Source of the DNA: an uncultured Akkermansia sp.
GTDB lineage: Bacteria; Verrucomicrobiota; Verrucomicrobiia; Verrucomicrobiales; Akkermansiaceae
Direction of reading: 5' to 3'
Length of the DNA stretch: 49,411 bases
Assembly (NCBI GenBank): GCA_947589295.1
Contig: CANQBZ010000015.1
Span: 1-49,411, forward strand
Shown: one piece after another, positions 42,209 through 49,411 of the stretch
How the letters are laid out: the number at the start of each line of letters is the position of its first letter
How positions within the stretch are numbered: the stretch's first letter is position 1
Notes under the pieces: generated by a model
What the model saw: only the letters and a program-made list of their open reading frames with translations
Database searches by the model: none
What the model was told of the DNA's origin: nothing
Position numbers and translations under genes: made by a program

Positions 42209-43005
42209 TCAGGAAGAACGCTTCCACAGCTCTTCACCCTTTCCCGCCTTTTCCAGAATCTCCACGAGCAGACAAAGGTTGCTTGCCCGTTCCAGGGACC
42301 TGAGCGAATTCTTCTGTTCCATGTACTCCCACGATTGATTGTACCGCTGCCAAAAATCTCCGGTTTTCGTATCAAATTTTGCAATCGTCGACTCGTTGAT
42401 GAATTTTTTGAACATCGTCAGGTCTTCCTCAAACATGTCATTGAACTGTTCGGCTATACGGTCCTTTGCTTCCGGCGTTGGATTACCGCCTTCGTCCGCA
42501 ATAACATGCTCCAGGTTCCGCGACATATAGAACGCGGCGTAGCATATTCCGCAGGTCTCTCGCATCCCGCGAAGAAGCATCATATTCCGTGCTTTGTACG
42601 TATTTCTCTCCTCAACTTTTTCTCGACTTTTTGCGTAGATGTTTTTTTCTGTGTATTGAAAACTTCTCTCCTGATCCCCGCCGCGTCTTTTGCGCGTCTT
42701 GCTTTCCATCGGCCTCTCAATAATCGCCGAACCTGCACAAAAGCCCCATCTGTATCCATCAGTTGCAGAACGCACGCCACATCCTCCTTGCGAAAGGAGC
42801 TTCGCTGCATTTCCTTCTTCACCAAGTCGCCAAGCTTTCTTCTTATGGTTGATGGATCAGATCCGTAATCAGCCGTTACATCCCCATTCACTACGCTGAT
42901 GCGCAAGTTCAGCTCATCTGCAAGACGCTGAAGGATGCCGCCCAAAGCCACTTGTTCGTTGACACCCTCTACGATCAGGATGACTCCTTTCTTCCGCGTT
43001 TTCAT
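42209..43005 (-). pseudogene. TOPRIM-domain partner of the AAA ATPase, split by a frameshift
   Basis: It starts at ATG 43005, overlapping the ATPase stop by ATGA. The first frame gives a TOPRIM domain: VEGVNEQ with Glu13, NGDVTAD, and DTDG at 84-87. It then loses homology after DGAFVQV. The second frame resumes with AIIERPMESK and runs to 42209 with the C-terminal helical part (CYAAFYMSRNLEHVI...). A one-base deletion around 42725-42738 explains the break. Joined, it would be about 265 aa, like the OLD/RloB-type TOPRIM proteins paired with AAA ATPases in defence modules. It is either a dead gene or a sequencing error; no canonical slippery heptamer is present. Confidence 0.78.
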
Positions 43006-44387
43006 TTTGCGTCATATTGAGCTGCTTTGCGGAATCCGCGCGCTATCTCCGAAGAATGGATGCTCGTTTCTACGTCCAGCTTCTCCCCGCCAAGTTGGAT
43101 GACTCTCATGTACATATTGCGCATATTTGTAGTCGTCTTCACTCGGGAGCTTGCAAAACGCGTGAACCTCTCCTCGGGATTGTTCGTGGTGAACAACACG
43201 GAGTAAGCGTCCAGCATCTCCAGCGGACGCAAGTTGTGCGCCGTAAAAATCAGCTGACCTTTCGCCCCCTGCTTGAGCGTTTGCAATATCTCGCCGAGCA
43301 GGTATTCGTAGATACCGGAATCCAGCTCATCCACAGCCACCGTCACCCCCTCATGATTGTACACTCCGATAAGCAAGTGCAGGATGGAAATGAGTCGCTT
43401 AATGCCCTCGGATTCGTACGCAAGAGGTCCCTCAAAGGCACCATGTCTCGCCATGAGTTGGCAGCGTACGCACTTCTCATTTTCGCGATTGATTTCCTCC
43501 CCGAGATGCCGGAGAGACAGGGTGCAATCTCGAATCAGTACCGGCAGGAGCAAATTGATGGAATCTATGGCTGCCTGGGCAAAGCCGTAGGCAAATACGG
43601 GAATCACTCCTGAGCCGCTCAGCGGAAGGGGCAACTGTCCGCTCCCTTTTCCCGGGAGATAGATGTTGAGAGGTTGGGCAAAATTGCAAGCTATCAGCCC
43701 GGCTTCACTGCGTCCGACAATGATCAGCTTCCCCATGGCGTACTGGTGCAGAGCTCTGACAAACTTTGCTTTCTCTTCATCCACCTGCTGCAACGCTTCC
43801 CGCAACTTCGTGCAGAATATGTACGATACCACATTCTGGGCGCAACTTGATAATTTGAGATCAAGTTCATCGTGGAAATACTCCTTGAGTTTCTTACGTA
43901 CACGTGCATCCTGCACTGAAGTATCGCTCTTGAATCCATTAGACACATCGCAGGCTACAAGCGTCTCTTTCCGTGCGTACTTCTTGCCTTCTTCTTTGAC
44001 TCGCAGAGACTCTTTCTCAATCGTGACCCCATTGCGCGTTCTTCCTTCTTCCCCCTCCTTTTCGACCCGCTTCATGACCACCTCGTAAAAAAGCGTGTAG
44101 TCATTCACTCCATCCCAATATTGCAGCTCAGCTTTCACCTCCATCCTTTCATCCCCGGTGCGCACGAAATTCCCCATCTTTTCATCATCCACCCTCGCTC
44201 CTGTCCAAAGCGTCCTCAACAACCTCATGACCTCAATCACGCAGGTTTTCCCGGATCCGTTTTGTCCGTATATGCCAGCGATATCCACTCCCGGCTCTTT
44301 GAAATGGCTCAGTTTGCACGGCATCTCTACCACACCGTGTCCTATCGCCTTGAATCCCTGAATCTCGGTACTGAGTAGTCGTATCAT
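43002..44387 (-). CDS. AAA ATPase of a two-gene TOPRIM defence-type module
   Basis: 461 aa ABC/SMC-like AAA (AAA_15/AAA_21) ATPase. Walker A is GQNGSGKT (41-48), with a signature-like YESEGIKRL, Walker B VAVDELDSGI and the switch His in FTAHNLRPLE. Such ATPases pair with TOPRIM proteins in RloAB/AbiL- and OLD-type anti-phage systems. The start at 44387 has one of the few good Shine-Dalgarno motifs in the window (GGGGGAGA, 2 nt before ATG), unlike its neighbours, which hints at transfer. The upstream DNA is AT-rich. It stands between fucA and fucK. Confidence 0.85.
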   Translation of the reverse strand: MIRLLSTEIQGFKAIGHGVVEMPCKLSHFKEPGVDIAGIYGQNGSGKTCVIEVMRLLRTLWTGARVDDEKMGNFVRTGDERMEVKAELQYWDGVNDYTLFYEVVMKRVEKEGEEGRTRNGVTIEKESLRVKEEGKKYARKETLVACDVSNGFKSDTSVQDARVRKKLKEYFHDELDLKLSSCAQNVVSYIFCTKLREALQQVDEEKAKFVRALHQYAMGKLIIVGRSEAGLIACNFAQPLNIYLPGKGSGQLPLPLSGSGVIPVFAYGFAQAAIDSINLLLPVLIRDCTLSLRHLGEEINRENEKCVRCQLMARHGAFEGPLAYESEGIKRLISILHLLIGVYNHEGVTVAVDELDSGIYEYLLGEILQTLKQGAKGQLIFTAHNLRPLEMLDAYSVLFTTNNPEERFTRFASSRVKTTTNMRNMYMRVIQLGGEKLDVETSIHSSEIARGFRKAAQYDAK

Positions 44388-44411
44388 TATCTCCCCCTTG
44401 CCTTGAATCCG

Positions 44412-44431
44412 ACCACTTTTTACCACTTTTT
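44412..44431 (-). promoter_or_regulatory. Tandem 10-bp repeat, possible operator of the ATPase/TOPRIM module
   Basis: ACCACTTTTT occurs twice without a gap. It lies 25-45 nt before the ATPase start and just inside a TTGACA (44446-44441), so a bound protein would overlap that promoter. Confidence 0.4.
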
Positions 44432-44468
44432 GTTCTTTTTTGTCAACAATTTTCTCAAATTTTAGAAT

Positions 44469-44497
44469 AATTTATTCCAAAAATAAAACATTGACAA
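44469..44497 (-). promoter_or_regulatory. Promoter of the ATPase/TOPRIM module
   Basis: TTGTCA (44497-44492), a 17-nt spacer and TAAATT (44474-44469). This gives a leader of ~75 nt, unlike the leaderless genes elsewhere. A second -35-like TTGACA is at 44446-44441. Confidence 0.4.
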
Positions 44498-44553
44498 CTT
44501 CTCGCCTGACACCTCCCCCTTATCTGCACCGTGGAAGGAGTAGGCGCTTCCGG

Positions 44554-45975
44554 TTATTCCCAACCGGCGTAGGCGGCATGTTGCTCGCCGGGGAGGACCG
44601 TGTCGCAGGTGATGCCGAAGGCCTCGCGTGCGGCTTCTGCGGAAGCGTACACGCCTGCACCGGCAAAAGCGTACATGGCGGCGCCCAATACCGTACTTTC
44701 CGTCACTTTCGGGACGCGCACCGGGATGCCAAGCATGTCCGCGCGCATTTGCGTCCACACCTTGTTGCGCGCGCCTCCGCCCACAAGCAGCAAATCCTGC
44801 GCCGTGAATCCGCCCACTTTCTCCAGCTTGCGCAGGCGGCGCTTGAGGCGCAGCGTGAGCGCTTCCATAGCGGCACGGTAGATGTGCCCGCGGGTACGCC
44901 CAAGGATAAGCCCGCGGATGGAACCGGGCACGGGGTCGCTGGGCAGGAAATCGGGAATCAAGCTCACGCCTTCGCTGCCGGGCGGAATGGCGGTCGCCTC
45001 CGCATCCATGACATCGTAATGCTCGCCGCGGTAGCAGGCGCTCTTCACCCACTCGATGATCCCGCTTGCAATCCATTGCAACCCCGGGTTGAGCAAACCG
45101 GCGCGGCTGTCGTATTCCACCGTGGCTCCGGCATCGTAATCCTCATCGCTGAGCTTTGCGTGCGCCGTGCGCAGCATGAGGATCTCCCACGTGCCGCTGG
45201 AAAGGAAGGGCTGGTTCTCCTGCACCCCGCTGCCGAAAAGCGCAAACTGCGTGTCATGCCCCGCCGAAACCACCGGCACGCCTGCCGGCGCCCCCAGTTT
45301 TTCCGCCGCAGTTGCCTGCAACGCGCCAATCACTTCCCCGGCATTCACCATGCGAGGGAATAAGGTGCCGCGCAGTCCTACTGCCCCCAGTATTTCTTGG
45401 GACCACGTGCCGCTGGCAAGTTCCGTCATCTGAGAAGTCCCGGCCATGGTGCGATCCGTTGCCATAACGCCGGTGAGCCGGTACGCCAAGATATTGGAGA
45501 TAAAAAGCCAGGCGTGTGCACGTTCAATGAGTTCCGGCCGGTTCTCATGCAGCCATATAAGCTTGTAGAGGGTATTGAACGCGAAATCCCCCACACCGGA
45601 GATGCCGCTCAGCCTCCGTGAACTCATGTATTTGCCGATGTTTTTCATCACCTCCGCCGTGCGCGGGCATTTCCACGAAATCACCGGGTAGAGCAATTCA
45701 CCTCTCTCATCCACCAGCGCCCCGTCCACTCCGAATGTGGTCATCGTCACGGCGCAGATTTCCCCGGCGGATTCGATCTGCGCCAGCGCCTCGCGGGAGC
45801 ATTCCGCCAGTTGCGAAAAAATGCGTTCCACATTCCACACGTGATAACTCGTATCCTCCGCCCCGGGGTCTGTGGCGTTGGCTCGCCCCGCTTTGGCGAT
45901 AATTTCGCCGCGTTCATTCACCACCATGGCGCGCACATTCGTCGCCCCGCAGTCCAAGCATAGCACTGATTTCAT
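44554..45975 (-). CDS. fucK: L-fuculokinase
   Basis: FGGY-family kinase making L-fuculose-1-phosphate. 473 aa, close to E. coli FucK, with near-identical blocks: CLDCGATNVRAM, TTFGVDGALVDERGELLYP, ISWKCPRTAEVM, ISGVGDFAFNTLYKLIWLHE, TMAGTSQM, SAGHDTQFALFGSG and LLLVGGGARNKVW. The start at 45975 follows a GGAAGG-ACGAT spacing and fits the family; an in-frame ATG 33 nt upstream (46008) is less likely. It lies downstream of fucI, with a strong terminator-like hairpin between. Confidence 0.95.
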   Translation of the reverse strand: MKSVLCLDCGATNVRAMVVNERGEIIAKAGRANATDPGAEDTSYHVWNVERIFSQLAECSREALAQIESAGEICAVTMTTFGVDGALVDERGELLYPVISWKCPRTAEVMKNIGKYMSSRRLSGISGVGDFAFNTLYKLIWLHENRPELIERAHAWLFISNILAYRLTGVMATDRTMAGTSQMTELASGTWSQEILGAVGLRGTLFPRMVNAGEVIGALQATAAEKLGAPAGVPVVSAGHDTQFALFGSGVQENQPFLSSGTWEILMLRTAHAKLSDEDYDAGATVEYDSRAGLLNPGLQWIASGIIEWVKSACYRGEHYDVMDAEATAIPPGSEGVSLIPDFLPSDPVPGSIRGLILGRTRGHIYRAAMEALTLRLKRRLRKLEKVGGFTAQDLLLVGGGARNKVWTQMRADMLGIPVRVPKVTESTVLGAAMYAFAGAGVYASAEAAREAFGITCDTVLPGEQHAAYAGWE

Positions 45976-46005
45976 ATCGTCCTTCCAACAGGGTTGTTGA
46001 GGATT

Positions 46006-46043
46006 CAAAAAGCGCCCCCGCTGTGTGGCACGGCGGGGGCGCT
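46006..46043 (-). terminator. Intrinsic terminator between fucI and fucK
   Basis: On the minus strand an 11-bp stem AGCGCCCCCGC/GCGGGGGCGCT with an 11-nt loop is followed by a T5 run. It starts just after the fucI stop and ends ~30 nt before fucK. Confidence 0.8.
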
Positions 46044-46052
46044 GATGAACTT

Positions 46053-47834
46053 TTAGTACTTCTGGTAAATGGGACCGAAATTGGCGCAGGCGCGGAAATC
46101 AGCGCCCTCGGGGTCGGCCGTGCCAAAGAGGTTCCACGCCGCCGGACGGTACACTTTTTCCTGCGGCACATTATGCGCATACACCGGGATGCGCAGCATG
46201 GAAGCGAGCGTGATGACATCCGCCCCCACGTGCCCGTACGTCCATGCCCCGTGATTGGCGCCCATGTTGGCCATCACCGAGTACACATCGGTAAACGCGC
46301 CTTTCCCGGTCAAAATCGGCGCGAACCACGTAGTCGGCCAACCCGGGTCGGTGCGCTCGTCGAGCACTTTGTTCACCTCCTCCGGCAGGGAGCAGGTATA
46401 GCCCTCGGCAATGACAAGCACGGGACCTTGCCCTTTCACCAGATTCATGCGAATCATCGTGACGGGCACATCGCCCTTGGAGACAAAATGCAGCGAATAG
46501 CCGCCCCCGCGGAAGTACTCGCGATTGGCAGGGCACCACTCCGAAGCGCCCATCATCGCCTCGATATCCGCCTGCGTCGTCTCGCCGGTTTTCTTCATGA
46601 TCGGCTTGCCGTCCGGAGAGGTGGAGTGCATGTTGCCATCCAGCGCCGTGGAGCCGGAGTTGATAAGGTGCATGATGCCGTCCTTTGCGTGTCCCTCCAT
46701 CGTGTAGCCGGTCACACGCTTCACGGCATCCGGCGACCAGTAAGTGCGAATATCCGAGAAGCAGGCGGCCTGCCCGGTCAGTTGGTGGAGTAGGAGCATG
46801 CAGACGCCGTTCATGGCATCGTTCTCGGTGGCAAAGGGGATAGCCTCGCGCGGACCGTTCCAATCGAAGGTGCTGTTGAGAAGCGACTCGGCCATATCGC
46901 CGTTCGGGTAGTAATCCGTCCAGTGGCGTTGACCCTGGAAGCCGCCGCAGATGGCGTTGAATCCCAAGCCCTCCTCCTCGCGATCAATCGTCTTGAGGTA
47001 CGGGTTGCCGTGCATCATGTCCCGGAAAATAATCATCATGAGCAGCGATTCGCGCAACGTCCTCTCTTTCTCCTCCGGCGAGAGCACGAGATCCGGGCGG
47101 TTGCGATCCGGGCCGATCTTCACGTACTTCTTCGCCCATTCCAACGCCAGCTCAAACTCCTTCTTGTCGTAGATGCCCAAATCCATGCGGCGCTTCACTT
47201 CGGTCATATCCACCGGCTGCACGCGCATGCCCAGGTAGCTCTCCCAGAATGAATGGTCGAGAATGGATCCGGCGATACCCATGGCGCAGCCGCCGATAGA
47301 GAGGTAACCCTTCCCTTTCAGCGTTGCCACGGCGATGCCGGCGCGGGCAAAGCGCAGAATTTTCTCAGCCACATCGGCGGGGATGCTCGTGTCGTCCTTG
47401 TCCTGGACGTCGTGTCCGTAAATGGAGAAAGCGGGCACGCCCTTCTGCGCGTAGCCGGCCAACGCGGCGGCTAGGTACACGGCGCCGGGACGCTCCGTGC
47501 CGTTGAATCCCCAGATGGCCTTCGGGGTGGTGGGATCTGTTTCAAAGGTCTCGGTAATGTAGCACCAGCACGGCGTGACGGCCAGTGAGCAACCTACGTT
47601 GTTCTCACGGAACTTCTGGTTGGCTGCCGCCGCCTCCGCCGGCCCTCCGATGCAGGTGTCGGCGATGATGCACTTGACCGGCTGACCGTTGGCGTGCTTC
47701 ACATTGGCCTCGATAAGAGCCGCAGCCGCCTTGGCCATGTTCATGGTCTGATCCTCCAGCGACTCACGCACGCCGAGGCGGCGTCCGTCAATCGTGGGAC
47801 GAATTCCGATGGTGGGTAATGTATCGTATTTCAT
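46053..47834 (-). CDS. fucI: L-fucose isomerase
   Basis: Mn-dependent ketol isomerase converting L-fucose to L-fuculose. 593 aa against 591 in E. coli, so full length. Recognisable blocks: [21 protein letters not shown] at the N-terminus, [53 protein letters not shown], and the C-terminal [20 protein letters not shown] with a metal-site His. It follows fucP across a tandem-repeat spacer and precedes fucK across a terminator. Confidence 0.97.
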   Translation of the reverse strand: MKYDTLPTIGIRPTIDGRRLGVRESLEDQTMNMAKAAAALIEANVKHANGQPVKCIIADTCIGGPAEAAAANQKFRENNVGCSLAVTPCWCYITETFETDPTTPKAIWGFNGTERPGAVYLAAALAGYAQKGVPAFSIYGHDVQDKDDTSIPADVAEKILRFARAGIAVATLKGKGYLSIGGCAMGIAGSILDHSFWESYLGMRVQPVDMTEVKRRMDLGIYDKKEFELALEWAKKYVKIGPDRNRPDLVLSPEEKERTLRESLLMMIIFRDMMHGNPYLKTIDREEEGLGFNAICGGFQGQRHWTDYYPNGDMAESLLNSTFDWNGPREAIPFATENDAMNGVCMLLLHQLTGQAACFSDIRTYWSPDAVKRVTGYTMEGHAKDGIMHLINSGSTALDGNMHSTSPDGKPIMKKTGETTQADIEAMMGASEWCPANREYFRGGGYSLHFVSKGDVPVTMIRMNLVKGQGPVLVIAEGYTCSLPEEVNKVLDERTDPGWPTTWFAPILTGKGAFTDVYSVMANMGANHGAWTYGHVGADVITLASMLRIPVYAHNVPQEKVYRPAAWNLFGTADPEGADFRACANFGPIYQKY

Positions 47835-47844
47835 GATGATGGAT

Positions 47845-47892
47845 GAGTTGAAAGATTAATGAGTTGAAAGATTAATGAGTTGAAAGATTAAT
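47845..47892. repeat. Three tandem 16-bp repeats between fucP and fucI
   Basis: GAGTTGAAAGATTAAT is repeated three times without gaps (47845-47860, 47861-47876, 47877-47892). The last copy contains the fucP stop codon. It occupies most of the fucP-fucI spacer. Confidence 0.9.
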
Positions 47893-49411
47893 GAGGTTGC
47901 TCCGGCTTGCGGAACATGAGGCTGTACGCCAGCACGACCGCGAAACAGATGGCCGGCACGATGAAGGAGGCGCGAAGCGCTTGTGAGCTTGTCTTCAGAT
48001 CTGTGCTCCACGTAGCGTCGAAGCCCTGCGTAAGCGCCAGCCAGCAGCTATCTGTACTGCCGATAATGTCCGCCATCCACGGTGTGATGATGGCGCCGCC
48101 CAAAATCGCCATAATCAGCCCGGCCGCACCGAGCTTCACCACGCGCGAGTCCAGTCCGCCCAACGCAATGCCGTAGATGGTGGGGAACATCAGGCTCATG
48201 CACCCGCTCATCGCCACCAGACAAATCACATTGGCAGAGAAGGGCAACCCGCCGATGCTGAAGAGTACTTGGCTGGGCAGGTACATCACTCCCGCGCAGC
48301 ACGCGATGGCAGCCACAGCGAACAGCGACATCATGGATGCCGGATTGTACTTCTTCATGTAGTAGGTTGCCACCCACCGACAGAGGATGAACAAGCTGAT
48401 GGCGATGGTGTAGTAGATGGCCGCCGTTCCGGGGCTGACGCCGAGCTCGCGCTGGCAATACACGTTTAGCCACGTCCACGCTGCAATCTGCACCCCCACG
48501 TAGAAAAACTGAGCTATCACGCCGAACCAGTAGCGCGGCTTCTTGAGCAACGCCGTCAGCATCCGCCTGTAACCGCTCATGAGGACGATGTATGCTACCG
48601 GACCCAACATCCCGCAGAGTATCCAGTACACCTTATCCATTTCCGGAAACGCAAAATAAAGCGCCACAAGCGGCCCTACGGCAAACACCGCCGCTACTGA
48701 TACACGCAGCAATCCGCCGTTCGATGTTCCGCCGACGTCCTGTTCGCTCTTGCCTCCTCTCAGGAAGAAGAGCCAGATGAGAAAGGCAATGGCGCACAAG
48801 CCAACGTACGGCGCGCACACCCAGAACAACTCCTCGTTAATGATGGCAGCGCGTGCCTCCGGCGCCATCTGCGCGCGATCCGCTGCCGTAGCCGGATTCA
48901 GGTTGCTCAGGATCAATTGCTGCGCTAAAACAATGCCCACCATCGACCCCACGGGATTGAAGGCCTGTGCAAAGTTCAATCGGCGCACTGCCGTCTTCTC
49001 CGGTCCAAGCGAGATGACGTATGGGTTGCACGTGGTTTCCAACAGCGAGCATCCGCCTGCCACCACAAAAATAGCGATGAAGTAGATGTCAAAGCTCTGT
49101 TCTACGCAGGCTGGTATGTACATGAGCGCGCCGACAATATACACTCCCAGGCCGATGAGCACGCCCACCCGATACGAAAATTCTTCGATGAGTATCGATG
49201 CAAAAATTGCGAGCACCGCGTAAGCCCCGTAGAATGCCACCTGCACCAGCCCCGCACGCGACTGATCCATCGTGAAAATCCTCTGAAATGCCGGCACCAA
49301 ATTATCGGTCATATTGTTGAGCAATCCCCACAAGGCAAAGCACGCCACCAACATGAAGAAGACCGCCCTCACTCGTCTCGGTACTACCGGTGTTAAATCG
49401 CCCGTATTCAT
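47888..49411 (-). CDS. fucP: L-fucose:H+ symporter
   Basis: MFS sugar permease, 507 aa and about 12 membrane segments. Residues matching those essential in E. coli FucP are visible: D36 in NNMTDNLVP (E. coli D46) and E125 in CSLLETTCNPYV (E. coli E135), plus FNPVGSMVG. The first codon ATG is exactly the last three bases of the window, so an upstream start cannot be excluded. It is the first visible gene of fucP-fucI-fucK; any promoter lies outside. Confidence 0.94.
   Translation of the reverse strand: MNTGDLTPVVPRRVRAVFFMLVACFALWGLLNNMTDNLVPAFQRIFTMDQSRAGLVQVAFYGAYAVLAIFASILIEEFSYRVGVLIGLGVYIVGALMYIPACVEQSFDIYFIAIFVVAGGCSLLETTCNPYVISLGPEKTAVRRLNFAQAFNPVGSMVGIVLAQQLILSNLNPATAADRAQMAPEARAAIINEELFWVCAPYVGLCAIAFLIWLFFLRGGKSEQDVGGTSNGGLLRVSVAAVFAVGPLVALYFAFPEMDKVYWILCGMLGPVAYIVLMSGYRRMLTALLKKPRYWFGVIAQFFYVGVQIAAWTWLNVYCQRELGVSPGTAAIYYTIAISLFILCRWVATYYMKKYNPASMMSLFAVAAIACCAGVMYLPSQVLFSIGGLPFSANVICLVAMSGCMSLMFPTIYGIALGGLDSRVVKLGAAGLIMAILGGAIITPWMADIIGSTDSCWLALTQGFDATWSTDLKTSSQALRASFIVPAICFAVVLAYSLMFRKPEQPH

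Noticed and set aside
42720..42745. Programmed -1 frameshift in the TOPRIM gene
   Set aside because: The site around GGGGCTTTTG lacks a canonical X XXY YYZ heptamer and I see no clear downstream pseudoknot; a one-base deletion is simpler.
44440..46793. Long plus-strand open frames (up to 307 aa) across fucK and fucI
   Set aside because: They are antisense to fucK and fucI, which match E. coli proteins closely; composition is typical of GC-driven shadow frames.
1..49411. CRISPR arrays, rRNA genes, classical riboswitches or a prophage
   Set aside because: I looked for regularly spaced repeats, rRNA-like sequence, conserved aptamer patterns and phage structural genes, and saw none.

Overview
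This window looks like a chromosomal stretch of a Verrucomicrobiota bacterium, most plausibly an Akkermansiaceae-like gut inhabitant. The reasons are a dephospho-CoA kinase fused to Rho, a long-form IspG, a fucP-fucI-fucK set with an aldolase, large secreted ankyrin proteins and few Shine-Dalgarno motifs. The placement is inference from gene content and recall; no search was run. Most of the window is housekeeping. Accessory material sits at about 6.97-9.95 kb, 17.9-23.8 kb, 37.4-38.25 kb and 42.2-44.5 kb.

Layout. (1) 1-6.9 kb: a degenerate Ppx/GppA-HD protein (edge-truncated, minus strand) diverges from ileS-lspA-secreted protein-murA. (2) 6.97-9.95 kb: two tandem copies of a two-gene unit, each a small and a large membrane-anchored coiled-coil protein. 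They are followed by a possible 190-bp MITE with palindromic ends and an ISAs1 transposase remnant. (3) 10-18 kb: transaldolase, galE and a small membrane protein; argH facing coaE-rho; then ispG and tRNA-Ser(GGA). (4) 18.2-23.8 kb: two paralogous secreted ankyrin proteins whose first ~370 bp are near-identical. They flank an AbiE type IV toxin-antitoxin pair whose toxin gene is truncated by the second copy. Both ankyrin genes begin with a C homopolymer, 8 C (out of frame) in copy 1 and 10 C (in frame) in copy 2. (5) 23.9-27.7 kb: mpl, gltX, queA. (6) 27.7-37.3 kb, minus strand: an operon of a hydrolase-fold protein lacking its nucleophile, an OmpA-like protein and a HAD phosphatase; ylbF-like with a Cys/His tail plus a phosphoethanolamine transferase; and an LplT-PlsC fusion with menA-like. 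(7) 37.4-38.25 kb: an internally deleted IS with nested inverted repeats. (8) 38.4-49.4 kb: amidase lipoprotein, recG and fucose catabolism (aldolase on plus, fucP-fucI-fucK on minus). An AAA ATPase/TOPRIM defence-like pair, with the TOPRIM gene frameshifted, lies between the aldolase and fucK.

How it works together. The core genes cover envelope building (murA, mpl, lspA, amidase, phosphoethanolamine transfer, phospholipid repair), translation (ileS, gltX, queA, tRNA-Ser) and sugar metabolism (transaldolase, galE, fucose). The most general regulatory signal I see is promoter placement. At least eight genes carry a TTG-type -35, a 16-17 nt spacer and a -10 only 6-10 nt before the start codon, which predicts leaderless mRNAs. 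In three cases this decides the start codon.

The strongest candidates for something undescribed are the duplicated coiled-coil membrane cassette, the C-tract-switched ankyrin pair around AbiE, and the leaderless promoter architecture with -10 boxes that contain decoy ATGs.
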